Shown here: in pieces, positions 1 through 7,478 of the stretch
Numbering within the stretch: the stretch's first letter is position 1
How the letters are laid out: each line of letters begins with the position of its first letter
Source: CAYOEZ01 sp964402955
GTDB lineage: Bacteria; Chloroflexota; DTOL01; DAOUCN01
Length of the DNA: 30,420 nt
Reading direction: 5' to 3'
Assembly (NCBI GenBank): GCA_964402955.1
Contig: CAYOEZ010000027.1
Span: 1 to 30,420, forward strand
Position numbers and translations under genes: made by a program
The notes under the pieces: generated by a model
The model's input: only the letters and a program-made list of their open reading frames with translations
Database searches by the model: none
Told to the model about the DNA's origin: nothing

Positions 1-167
1 GCAAGCTCGTCTATCAGAAGGCATTCCGCAAGGGCCTGGCCTGGATTCCTGCCGGGCACATCCTGCGCATGTCTCCCCCGCTGATCATGGATGACGACGT
101 GGCACTGAAGGGCATTGACATCATCGAGGAAAGCATTGCCGAAACGCAGAAGGAGCTTGGCTACTAA
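1..167 (+). CDS. Class III aminotransferase, C-terminal end (partial)
   Basis: The reading frame is open from the window edge (first full codon at 3) to the TAA at 165-167, giving about 54 residues. The end carries the pattern RMSPPLIMDDD followed by an amphipathic helix, which is typical of the C-terminus of class III PLP-dependent aminotransferases (the 4-aminobutyrate, acetylornithine and glutamate-1-semialdehyde group). The PLP lysine and the rest of the protein lie outside the window, so the substrate cannot be told. The next gene starts directly after the stop codon, so the two are very likely co-transcribed. The family call rests only on this short tail. Confidence 0.6.
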   Translation, partial: KLVYQKAFRKGLAWIPAGHILRMSPPLIMDDDVALKGIDIIEESIAETQKELGY

Positions 168-1331
168 ATGGCAACGCGCGAGATACGTTTTGGCATTATC
201 GGCGCAGGCCTGATGGGGCGCGAGTTTGCCAGCGCCGCTGCCCGCTGGCTCCATCTGCTCAAGATGGACGTTGCGCCGCGCATCGTCGCCGTCGCCGACA
301 AGAATCCCGCCGCGCTGGCGTGGTTCACAGACAACGTCCCGTCGGTCCGGCTCGCCGTTGATGACTATCGCACTCTGCTGGCCGATCCCGAGGTGGACGC
401 GGTCTACTGCGCCGTCCCGCACCATCTGCACGCCCAGATGTACTGCGATATCATCAACGCCGGCAAGCACTTTCTGGGTGAGAAGCCGTTCGGCATCGAC
501 CTGGCGGCGAACGACCAGATCATGGCGGCGGTCGCGGCTCACCCCGAGTTGCTTGTGCGCTGCTCGTCTGAGTTTCCCTACTACCCGGGCGCCTACCAGA
601 TTGCCAACTTCGCCCGTGAGGGGCGCTTCGGCCAGATCATCGAGGTTGAGGCCGGTTTCTGGCACAGCAGCGACCTGGATCCCCGCAAACCCATCAATTG
701 GAAACGCCAAATTGCCTACAACGGCGAATACGGCTGCATGGGCGACCTGGGTATCCACGTGCTGCATCTGCCGCTGCGTTTCGGCTGGGCGCCGCACAGT
801 GTGTACGCGCTGCTGTCCAGGATCATCCCGGAGCGACCGGACAGCAGCGGCAAGATGGTCCCCTGTGAAACATGGGATAACGCCATCCTGGCCTGCGGTG
901 TCAAGACAGAGCAGCAGTCGTTCCCCATGTTGCTCAGCATGAAACGAATCGCGCCGGGCGAGACCAACACCTGGTTCATCCGCATTCATGGCACGGAGTT
1001 CTCAGCCGAGTTCACGACCAAGACGCCCAAGACACTGCGCACGATGAGCTACAAGCCGGGCGGCCCCCAGGCATGGGAAAGCCGTGACCTGGGCTACGAA
1101 TCGGCCTATCCGGCCATCACCGGCGGCATCTTCGAGTTCGGCTTTCCTGACGCGATTGTGCAGATGTGGGCATCGTTCTGCGACGAGATCGCACATGGTC
1201 CCGCCATGCACCAGCCCCTGCGCTGCGTCACGCCGCAGGAGACGGCACAGCATCACCGTGTGTTGACCGCCGCCATGGAATCGCACAAGACGGGGCAGGT
1301 CATCAACCTTGGGGGCTTGAGTAGACAATGA
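168..1331 (+). CDS. Gfo/Idh/MocA family NAD(P)-dependent oxidoreductase
   Basis: This is a 387-residue protein with an N-terminal Rossmann fold (FGIIGAGLMG, residues about 8-17) and the EKPFG motif near residue 105, which supplies the conserved lysine of the glucose-fructose oxidoreductase/inositol dehydrogenase family. Such enzymes oxidise or reduce a hydroxyl of a sugar, inositol or amino sugar in the cytoplasm. The length is usual. The start at 168 abuts the upstream stop, and AAGGAG at 150-155 lies 12 bases before it. Its TGA overlaps the ATG of the next gene (ATGA at 1328-1331), a sign of translational coupling. Substrate unknown; partnership with an aminotransferase could mean an amino-sugar or keto-sugar route (inference). 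Confidence 0.88.
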   Translation: MATREIRFGIIGAGLMGREFASAAARWLHLLKMDVAPRIVAVADKNPAALAWFTDNVPSVRLAVDDYRTLLADPEVDAVYCAVPHHLHAQMYCDIINAGKHFLGEKPFGIDLAANDQIMAAVAAHPELLVRCSSEFPYYPGAYQIANFAREGRFGQIIEVEAGFWHSSDLDPRKPINWKRQIAYNGEYGCMGDLGIHVLHLPLRFGWAPHSVYALLSRIIPERPDSSGKMVPCETWDNAILACGVKTEQQSFPMLLSMKRIAPGETNTWFIRIHGTEFSAEFTTKTPKTLRTMSYKPGGPQAWESRDLGYESAYPAITGGIFEFGFPDAIVQMWASFCDEIAHGPAMHQPLRCVTPQETAQHHRVLTAAMESHKTGQVINLGGLSRQ

Positions 1332-2644
1332 GCCTGACAGGAAAGCGCACGTTTGTCGGCTTCGGATTCGGCGCCATCCAGGCCGGGTTGTTTTTGTACG
1401 AAGCGTTTCAGTCGGGCAACTTTGGCCGTCTGGTCGTCGCTGAAGTCGTGCCCGACGTTGTGGCGGCCATTCGCCGGGCCAACGGCTTCTACAGCGTCAA
1501 CATCGCCCACGCCGATCGCATCGAGCAGGCGCATGTCGGCCCGATCGAGATACTCGATCCCGCCGATCCAGGCGACCGCCAACTGCTTGTCAAGGCGATC
1601 GCTGACGCCAATGAGATATCGACCGCCGTGCCGGGCGTCAATTTCTACGTCGCGCAGGGCGACGGTAGCCTGCACAGGGTGCTTGCTGATGGCATGGCGC
1701 GCAAAGTGAAGCGTCACGGTCCGCGGGCGGCGATCTATGCCGCCGAGAACGACAATCGGGCGGCGGAGATACTCGAAGAAGCGGTGCTCGGAGTGCTGAC
1801 CGACAGTGACAGGGCTGCCCTGCCGACGCTGGGCTGCTTCGCCAACACGGTGATCGGCAAGATGAGCGGTGTGGCCGGCAATGCGGCGGAAATCGCGGCG
1901 CGGTCTCTGGTCACGGTCACGCCGGATTCCACACGCGCCTTCCTGGTCGAGGCCTTCAACCGCATCCTCATCTCGCGCCTTCGCTTTACAAAGCGACCCG
2001 GACAGCAGCCTTTCAAGCGCGGGATCACTGTGTTTGAGGAGAAAGACGACCTGCTGCCTTTCGAGGAAGCCAAGCTCTTTGGTCACAACGCCACCCATGC
2101 CCTGGCTGCCTATCTTGCGGCCAGCCGTGGCCTGAGCTACATCGCCGAGCTTACCACACTGCCCGGTCTGATGCCATTCCTGCGCGACGCCTTCGTAGCA
2201 GAATCCGGCGAGGCGCTAATCAGGCGCAGGCGCGGCGTCGATGCCCTGTTCACGCCGGCCGGCTACGCTGCCTATGCTGACGATCTCTTGCAGCGCATGG
2301 TCAATCCTTACCTGCACGACAGCGTCGAGCGCGTCGGCCGTGATCCCCAGCGCAAGCTCGGCTGGGACGACCGGCTGATCGGCACGATGCGCGTGGCCAT
2401 GCAACAGGCAATCACGCCGCGGCGCTATGCGTTGGGTGCGGCGGCAGCGCTGGCGATGCTGCATCCTGAACTACGCTCACAGTCCGGCGCTGAGATTGGC
2501 CCGCTGCTGGCCCCTCTGTGGGGCGAGACAGCGGCCAGCGCAGCAGAGCGCCCGCCTGTGCTTGATCTGATCGCCGATGGTTTGCGAACTTTGCGCGAAT
2601 GGCAGGCGCAGGGCTATCCTGACTTGCAGGCGTTTGCCGGCTGA
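1328..2644 (+). CDS. Mannitol dehydrogenase-like (MtlD superfamily) oxidoreductase
   Basis: The 438-residue protein opens with a glycine-rich nucleotide-binding turn (FGFGAIQAG, residues 11-19) followed by AEVVP, the usual place of the acidic residue that selects NAD. The middle section (AENDNRAAE near 138, then LGCFANTVIGKM) and the helical C-terminal half match the mannitol-1-phosphate 5-dehydrogenase and long-chain mannitol dehydrogenase layout. Family members interconvert a polyol (or its phosphate) and a keto-sugar with NAD(H). The sequence is clearly divergent from classical MtlD, so the exact substrate is not assigned. It is coupled to the preceding Gfo/Idh gene by a 4-base overlap and is the last gene of this operon. 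Confidence 0.65.
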   Translation: MSLTGKRTFVGFGFGAIQAGLFLYEAFQSGNFGRLVVAEVVPDVVAAIRRANGFYSVNIAHADRIEQAHVGPIEILDPADPGDRQLLVKAIADANEISTAVPGVNFYVAQGDGSLHRVLADGMARKVKRHGPRAAIYAAENDNRAAEILEEAVLGVLTDSDRAALPTLGCFANTVIGKMSGVAGNAAEIAARSLVTVTPDSTRAFLVEAFNRILISRLRFTKRPGQQPFKRGITVFEEKDDLLPFEEAKLFGHNATHALAAYLAASRGLSYIAELTTLPGLMPFLRDAFVAESGEALIRRRRGVDALFTPAGYAAYADDLLQRMVNPYLHDSVERVGRDPQRKLGWDDRLIGTMRVAMQQAITPRRYALGAAAALAMLHPELRSQSGAEIGPLLAPLWGETAASAAERPPVLDLIADGLRTLREWQAQGYPDLQAFAG

Positions 2645-2660
2645 ACTCCGCCCATAAGAA

Positions 2661-2730
2661 GTAGGCCGGACATCTTGTCCGGCGCCCGCAGGTCATCCCT
2701 GAAGAGCGCCGGACACAATGTCCGGCCTAC
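2661..2730. repeat. GTAGG...CCTAC palindromic repeat, copy 1
   Basis: Two 25-base arms (2661-2685 and 2706-2730) are reverse complements except for two central mismatches, and each arm holds its own smaller palindrome (CCGGACA/TGTCCGG). The element begins GTAGG and ends CCTAC, like two other elements in this window (10891-10950 and 21470-21530). It fills the gap between the convergent genes ending at 2644 and 2748, where it could act as a bidirectional terminator, although no T-run follows it. Confidence 0.75.
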
Positions 2731-2747
2731 GTGTTTATGCCACGACT

Positions 2748-3617
2748 CTAGCCCTTGACGCCGCTGAGCGAGATACCTTCGACCAGATAGCGTTGGCCGA
2801 GCAGGAAGAAGAAGAGCGTGGGAACAAACCCGACCACCGCGCCGGCCATGTCGATGCCCACGCCGCCGACTGACGCGCCGGTGATGATAGTTGCCAGGCC
2901 AACCGTCACCGTGCGCATGGTGGCGCTCGTTGTCACGACCAGGGGATAGAGAAAGTCGTTCCAGGTGCCCATGAAGCGCAGCACGGCCAGGGTGGCCAGG
3001 GCAGGTACGATCTGCGGCAGCAGCACCCGGTGGTAGACCTGGAAGCGATTGGCGCCGTCGATCACCGCCGCGTCATCGTAATCGCGCGGGATGCCGAGGT
3101 AGAACTGGCGCAGCATGAAGGTGCCGAAAATCGAGGCAAATGACGGGCCGATCAGGGCGGCATAGGTGTTCACCAGATTGAGCTTGGCCAGCACGATAAA
3201 CACGGGAACAATACGCGCCTCGAGCGGCACCATCAGGATCCCCAGGAAAAGCACGAAGAGCACGTTCTTGCCGAAGAAATCGCCCCGTGCAAAGGCATAC
3301 CCTGCCATGGATGACGTGATCAGCGCGCCCGCCGTCGAGATGCCGCAGACGATGAAGCTGTTGATGATCCAGCGCACGATCTGCGTTCGGGCAAAGAGAA
3401 CGCCGTAGTTGTAGAGTGTCATTGGGTCGGGAATCCACTTCACCGGGAAGGTGAGCGAAACCGGGTTCCAAGTGATGGAATAGACGAACATGACCAGGAA
3501 CGGCATGATCGTCGTCACGGCCACAACGGCCAACACAACATAGGCAGCGCTGTTCCGCAAACTGCCGCTCAGGCGTCTGGCTGTGAGATATTTTTGCAAG
3601 GTCGTGCCACGCGTCAT
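2748..3617 (-). CDS. Carbohydrate ABC transporter permease, MalG type
   Basis: This 289-residue inner-membrane protein has six predicted hydrophobic segments. Near residues 180-200 it has the cytoplasmic EAA loop (DDAAVIDGANRFQVYHRVLLP), which docks onto the ATPase. Length and order match the second permease of CUT1 sugar importers (MalG/UgpE/AraQ group). The start at 3617 has AGGAG eight bases upstream. It is the last of three genes read leftward: binding protein, MalF-type permease, MalG-type permease. No ATPase gene follows, so a shared multi-sugar ATPase encoded elsewhere probably drives it (inference from how such systems work). Substrate unknown. Confidence 0.92.
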   Translation of the reverse strand: MTRGTTLQKYLTARRLSGSLRNSAAYVVLAVVAVTTIMPFLVMFVYSITWNPVSLTFPVKWIPDPMTLYNYGVLFARTQIVRWIINSFIVCGISTAGALITSSMAGYAFARGDFFGKNVLFVLFLGILMVPLEARIVPVFIVLAKLNLVNTYAALIGPSFASIFGTFMLRQFYLGIPRDYDDAAVIDGANRFQVYHRVLLPQIVPALATLAVLRFMGTWNDFLYPLVVTTSATMRTVTVGLATIITGASVGGVGIDMAGAVVGFVPTLFFFLLGQRYLVEGISLSGVKG

Positions 3618-3667
3618 GCCTACGCTCCTGGATAGTAATGAGCACTGCTGGCCGGGGCGAGGGTTGT

Positions 3668-4594
3668 CTAGAAAATGCTTTCGCCGAATTTAAGGTATTT
3701 GCCCTGCAGCACGGACACGGCCATGATGAGGAGGAAGAGCAGGATAGAAACGGTACAGGCGTAGCCCAATTCAGCGAAGGTAAAGGCGCGCTGGTAAATA
3801 TGGAAGGCGACGGTTGTCGTGGAGCGCAACGGCCCGCCGCCTGTCAGCAGGTAGATAGAGCCAAAGACCTGCAAGGCGCCGATGGTCGAGATCATGACAA
3901 TGAAGGCGGCCGTGGGGCGCAGAAGCGGGAGCGTCATGTACCAGTGCATCTTCCAACCGGCTGCGCCGTCGACCTTGGATGCGTCATACAGCTCGGACGG
4001 AATGGACTTGAGCCCGGCCAGCCAGAGCACCATGTAGTAGCCAAAGGATGCCCAGATAGCCATCCCGACCACGCTCGGCAAGGCGAGTTGCTCGTCAAGC
4101 AGCCATTTCTGCGGTGGTATGCCAAACAGACCGACGATGTAGTTGATTGGGCCATCGGGCCGGGGCGCAAGAAAGCGGAAGAAGATGATGGCGAGCACGG
4201 TGATTGAGGTGACATTGGGCAGGAAGAATATCGTGCGAAAGACGCCCATGCCCCGCAGTGGACGGTTGACGAGAATCGCCACCAAGAGCGACAAGACGAC
4301 GTTCAACGGTACATCCATCAGCGTGTAGGCTACAGTATTCTTGAGAGCGATGTGCAGGACTGCGTCGTCCGTCAGGTGGATGAAGTTCTTGAGCCCGACA
4401 AACTGCGGCGGTGTCAGCATGTCGAACTTGGTGAAGCTGTACTGGATCATCAGAAAATACGGTGCCGCCGTGAAGACGAGGAAAACGACAATATTGACCA
4501 AAATAAAAGGATACCAGCCGATGGAGTTCGTCAACTCGCGCTTCACACGCTTCCATGAAACCGATTGTCGGGCAGATGGTCGTGCCGTCACCAT
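3668..4594 (-). CDS. Carbohydrate ABC transporter permease, MalF/UgpA type
   Basis: This 308-residue inner-membrane permease has about six membrane spans, the first around residues 28-50. Its EAA loop near residues 215-240 reads ELYDASKVDGAAGWKMHWY and ends in LPLLRP, the ATPase-coupling signature of the CUT1 family. The start at 4594 is preceded by AAGGGGGAT on the minus strand. It lies 50 bases upstream of the MalG-type permease and 95 bases downstream of the binding-protein gene, with a stem-loop in the latter gap. It forms the translocation pore with the neighbouring permease. Confidence 0.92.
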   Translation of the reverse strand: MVTARPSARQSVSWKRVKRELTNSIGWYPFILVNIVVFLVFTAAPYFLMIQYSFTKFDMLTPPQFVGLKNFIHLTDDAVLHIALKNTVAYTLMDVPLNVVLSLLVAILVNRPLRGMGVFRTIFFLPNVTSITVLAIIFFRFLAPRPDGPINYIVGLFGIPPQKWLLDEQLALPSVVGMAIWASFGYYMVLWLAGLKSIPSELYDASKVDGAAGWKMHWYMTLPLLRPTAAFIVMISTIGALQVFGSIYLLTGGGPLRSTTTVAFHIYQRAFTFAELGYACTVSILLFLLIMAVSVLQGKYLKFGESIF

Positions 4595-4616
4595 CCTGTG
4601 ATCCCCCTTAGAGATG

Positions 4617-4654
4617 GGACTGGGGGCATGTTAGTGCAGTCAAACCCCCAGTCC
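4617..4654 (-). terminator. Intercistronic stem-loop between binding protein and permease genes
   Basis: Perfect 10-base arms, GGACTGGGGG at 4617-4626 and CCCCCAGTCC at 4645-4654, enclose an 18-base loop. In minus-strand RNA this hairpin lies just after the binding-protein stop codon and before the permease start. It has no U-run. Such hairpins commonly protect the upstream message or partly end transcription, giving more binding protein than permease. That role is inference here. Confidence 0.55.
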
Positions 4655-4689
4655 ACGCGATCAGCCGTTGGCGTGCCAGTACAGGCGGA

Positions 4690-6063
4690 CTACTTGGCCC
4701 CGTACCGTTCTTTCAACAGAGCAGTGAGTTCCTTGTCGCAGTTGGCCAGCGCCTGCTCAGGTGCCATCTTGCCGAGCACAGCAGCCTGGAAGTATGGGGC
4801 GCAGACGGTCTTGCTTTCTTGCCAGAGCAACTGCGTGTCCAGGCCGGCAAACTGGAACTGGGCATTGCGATCCATGAACTCCTTGACGCAGGCGGCCGGC
4901 TTCCACAGGGCCTGGGCCTTGGTGCTGGGCGGCGTCTTGATCATGCCGTTGGCCCACTCGGCCATGTTCTCCGGCGTCTGCATCCACTTGATCCACTCGC
5001 CTGCTGCCTGCTTGTACTTACTGGATGCGGTCATGGACCAGCCGTTTCCAGACGAGAGGCCCGAAATGGGCGCATCGTTCTTGGTGCGTTGGCGCGGCGC
5101 CCCAGCCTTGATCGGGAAAGTTGGATCCGTCTTGAGGACAAGCTGGCAGTCCGTATTGTAGAAGTGAATCTTGGTGAGCTGCTTGCCTTCCTTGAAATAG
5201 TCGGGAACCTTGGTTGCGGCGTCGTCGGTGGCGACGGCATGCTCGAGAGCGGTGTAGCCGTTCTTGTACTGCTTGACCCAGCGAGTGAGGGCATCGACGC
5301 ACGGCTGCTTGGTCATGTTCGTGGTCGCCTTGTCCGCGTTGTAGACGGTGCCGCCGGCCTGGTGCACGGTGTGCAGCCACTCGCTCCAGTCCGTCAGGGT
5401 CGTGTTTTCGAGGTAGATGCCCTTGGCCTTGCCCTTCTCGCCCAAGGCCAGGAAGTCGTCCCAGGTCATGGGGGTGGTCGCTGGATCATAGCCCAGGTCC
5501 TGCATCAACTTGCCATTGTAGCCATAGCCGAGAACAAGGACCCAGTTGACCGTGATGTAGTTTTTGCCGTCGAGCGAACCGGCGTCATAGACATCCTTGA
5601 AGTAGCCCCAGCTATCGAGCAGGCTCCAGGGCAAAATATCGTCGAGCGGGGCGGCGATCTTCTTGTCCACGTAGGTAAGCAGGGTATCGGTGGTGGCGTT
5701 CCAGATGTCCGGCGCCGAGTTGGCGGCGAAAGCTGCATACAGCTTCTCGCGCCGTCCGCCCCAGGGCTGGACATCGATGTTCCACTTGATGCTGGGGAAC
5801 TGCTGGTTGAACTTAACCATCTGGGGCTTGTAGACCGTGTCAAGGTCATTGTCGATGTTGGTGTAGGCCCAGATCTGTAGATCGCCCGAAACGGTAGACT
5901 TGGCTGGAGTCGATTGCGCTGCTGGCGCTGTGGTTGCCGCCGGCTTGGCGGCAGGTACGGGTGTGGCAGTGGGTGCGGCGCCGCATGCCGTCAGGACTGC
6001 GCCGGCCAAGACCGCCCCTGCTTGCTTCAAGAACGCACGCCGTGAGGTTCCCCTGGATTCCAT
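4690..6063 (-). CDS. Sugar ABC transporter substrate-binding lipoprotein (Tat-type signal)
   Basis: This 457-residue extracellular solute-binding protein (family 1, CUT1 type) captures a sugar or oligosaccharide outside the membrane. The start at 6063 is chosen because a strong AAGGAGG lies six bases before it; the frame stays open up to 6123 but without a ribosome site there. The N-terminus has a twin-arginine motif (SRRAFLK, residues 7-13), a hydrophobic stretch and a lipobox ending LTAC, so the mature protein should begin at a lipid-modified Cys. An Ala/Thr/Pro-rich linker of about 35 residues follows, then the binding domain. It is the first gene of the importer operon. The Tat motif joined to a lipobox implies export of a folded lipoprotein. 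Confidence 0.93.
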   Translation of the reverse strand: MESRGTSRRAFLKQAGAVLAGAVLTACGAAPTATPVPAAKPAATTAPAAQSTPAKSTVSGDLQIWAYTNIDNDLDTVYKPQMVKFNQQFPSIKWNIDVQPWGGRREKLYAAFAANSAPDIWNATTDTLLTYVDKKIAAPLDDILPWSLLDSWGYFKDVYDAGSLDGKNYITVNWVLVLGYGYNGKLMQDLGYDPATTPMTWDDFLALGEKGKAKGIYLENTTLTDWSEWLHTVHQAGGTVYNADKATTNMTKQPCVDALTRWVKQYKNGYTALEHAVATDDAATKVPDYFKEGKQLTKIHFYNTDCQLVLKTDPTFPIKAGAPRQRTKNDAPISGLSSGNGWSMTASSKYKQAAGEWIKWMQTPENMAEWANGMIKTPPSTKAQALWKPAACVKEFMDRNAQFQFAGLDTQLLWQESKTVCAPYFQAAVLGKMAPEQALANCDKELTALLKERYGAK

Positions 6064-6068
6064 TGCTT

Positions 6069-6075
6069 CCTCCTT
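6069..6075 (-). promoter_or_regulatory. Ribosome binding site of the substrate-binding protein
   Basis: On the minus strand this reads AAGGAGG with six bases before the ATG at 6061-6063. It fixes the start 20 codons inside the longest open frame and places the twin-arginine signal at the true N-terminus. Confidence 0.85.
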
Positions 6076-6110
6076 GTTGAGATGGAAAGAATGATTAGAA
6101 TACGCTGGGC

Positions 6111-6139
6111 TTGACATGGACACGGTTCTTCCCTATACT
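6111..6139 (+). promoter_or_regulatory. Sigma-70-type promoter for the kinase-receiver gene
   Basis: TTGACA at 6111-6116 and TATACT at 6134-6139 are separated by exactly 17 bases, close to the full consensus. The start of transcription would be near 6146, about 105 bases before the ATG at 6252. The site lies in the divergent gap with the ABC importer operon, so its activity could interfere with that operon's own, unidentified promoter. Confidence 0.65.
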
Positions 6140-6251
6140 CAAGCGTACCATGCCAGGGCTGCCCTCGTCAAGGCGCATAGCGACAGAAAGCCGTCTGCTA
6201 TCCGACTGATGCAATGCCGGCGCCCCCACTTATCTGTAATGCGAGGCTGTG

Positions 6252-7478
6252 ATGCCCACCCTGGACCGTGAGCACTTTTTGGAATTGGTCAGAGACGCAT
6301 TGGCGCACCTCTATGACTTCGCCTATCTGCGGACACACCCACTGTTGGATGTGCTGGCGCCGGACAACGGGCAGAGTACGATGGATCGTGTTCTGCGCCT
6401 GCGACAGCACTTGCAGCAAAGCATCGAGCGGCTGGCCCCCACCACGCACATCCCGGAAACAGCCAGGGAATGGCGCCCCTATCTGGCCCTGCGTTACCAC
6501 TATGTCGATTGCCTGGAATTGACGCAGGTCGAGCAGCGCCTGGGCCTGGGCGACCGCCAGTTGTTGCGCGAGCGCAATCGCGGTCTGGACGCACTGGCCA
6601 CACTACTATGGGAAGATCAGGCGTCCGCTCCTCTGTCGCCGCGTCCGTCACCCGTCGCGCCGGGCAACGAGCTGGTCAGCAATGAGCTCTCGGCCCTGGG
6701 CGTCGAGTATAGCCAGACATCCATTTGCGATGTCCTGGACAAAGCCCTCCAATCGGTCGGCGGCCTGTTGGCGCAACATGGGGTGTCTATTGATTGCGCG
6801 CCGCTTGACGACCACCTTGTCGTTTTGGCTGACGCCACACTTCTGCGCCAGACGCTCATTGCCTGCTTGAGCCATGCTATCGGTCTGTGCAGCACGGGAT
6901 CGATCAACGTGTGCGCCCGGCTTGTGGATGTCGATGTTTCTATTTCAATCGGCTGGACAGGCGGCGACGAGCAAACTGCGTCACTGACGGCCATCGAGGC
7001 GCTGGTTGAAGCGCAGAAGGGACACGTGGCTGTCGAGACCGCCGCTGAAAACGTCACGCTGACGATCACCATCCCGCAGGCTCGCCCGGTCTCCGTGCTC
7101 CTGATCGAGGACAATACCAGCCTGCTGCAGCTTTACAGCCGCTACCTGGCGCTCGAGCAGTACGGCGTGCTTTCGGCTGAGACCGGAAAGGACGGTCTTG
7201 ACCTGGCGGCGCGCGAGAAGCCCGATGTCATCGTCCTCGATATCATGATGCCCGGCATGGACGGACTCGAAGTCTTGCAACGATTACGGTCGCAACCGGA
7301 AACGCAGAAGACGGCGGTGATCATATCCTCGGTCTTACCGGAAAAAGAGCTGGCGCTGTCTCTTGGCGCAGACGCATTTCTGCCCAAGCCCGTCAGCCGC
7401 GTCGCCCTGCTGGATACGATTCAGTCCTGTCTTCATTTGCCACGTAGCGCGGAGCCACAGCATCCAGCAACGCCTTGA
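6252..7478 (+). CDS. Response regulator with degenerate histidine-kinase-like N-terminal region
   Basis: A 408-residue cytoplasmic protein. Residues about 278-395 form a complete receiver domain: acidic pair in LLIEDN, phospho-acceptor Asp330 in VLDIMMPG, and Lys379 in LPKPV. Ahead of it, residues about 150-275 resemble a kinase ATPase domain (ADATLLRQTLIACLSHAI, then LVEAQKGHVAVETAAENVTLTITIP), but the N-box Asn is His and no DxGxG or GxGxG loop is left. The first 130 residues are helical and unassigned. ATG 6252 follows GAGG at 6243-6246; a GTG at 6249 is the alternative. It is convergent with a hybrid kinase gene, and their 3' ends overlap. No DNA-binding domain is present, so it probably relays a signal by protein contact (inference). 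Confidence 0.8.
   Translation: MPTLDREHFLELVRDALAHLYDFAYLRTHPLLDVLAPDNGQSTMDRVLRLRQHLQQSIERLAPTTHIPETAREWRPYLALRYHYVDCLELTQVEQRLGLGDRQLLRERNRGLDALATLLWEDQASAPLSPRPSPVAPGNELVSNELSALGVEYSQTSICDVLDKALQSVGGLLAQHGVSIDCAPLDDHLVVLADATLLRQTLIACLSHAIGLCSTGSINVCARLVDVDVSISIGWTGGDEQTASLTAIEALVEAQKGHVAVETAAENVTLTITIPQARPVSVLLIEDNTSLLQLYSRYLALEQYGVLSAETGKDGLDLAAREKPDVIVLDIMMPGMDGLEVLQRLRSQPETQKTAVIISSVLPEKELALSLGADAFLPKPVSRVALLDTIQSCLHLPRSAEPQHPATP

Noticed and set aside
1253..2098. Long minus-strand open frame opposite the mannitol-dehydrogenase-like gene
   Set aside because: Low-complexity, Arg/Ala-rich translation with no family pattern. The plus-strand gene has clear Rossmann motifs and coupling to its neighbour.
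4819..5880. Long plus-strand open frame opposite the substrate-binding protein
   Set aside because: It is a shadow of high-GC codon bias. The minus-strand frame has a signal peptide, lipobox and strong ribosome site.
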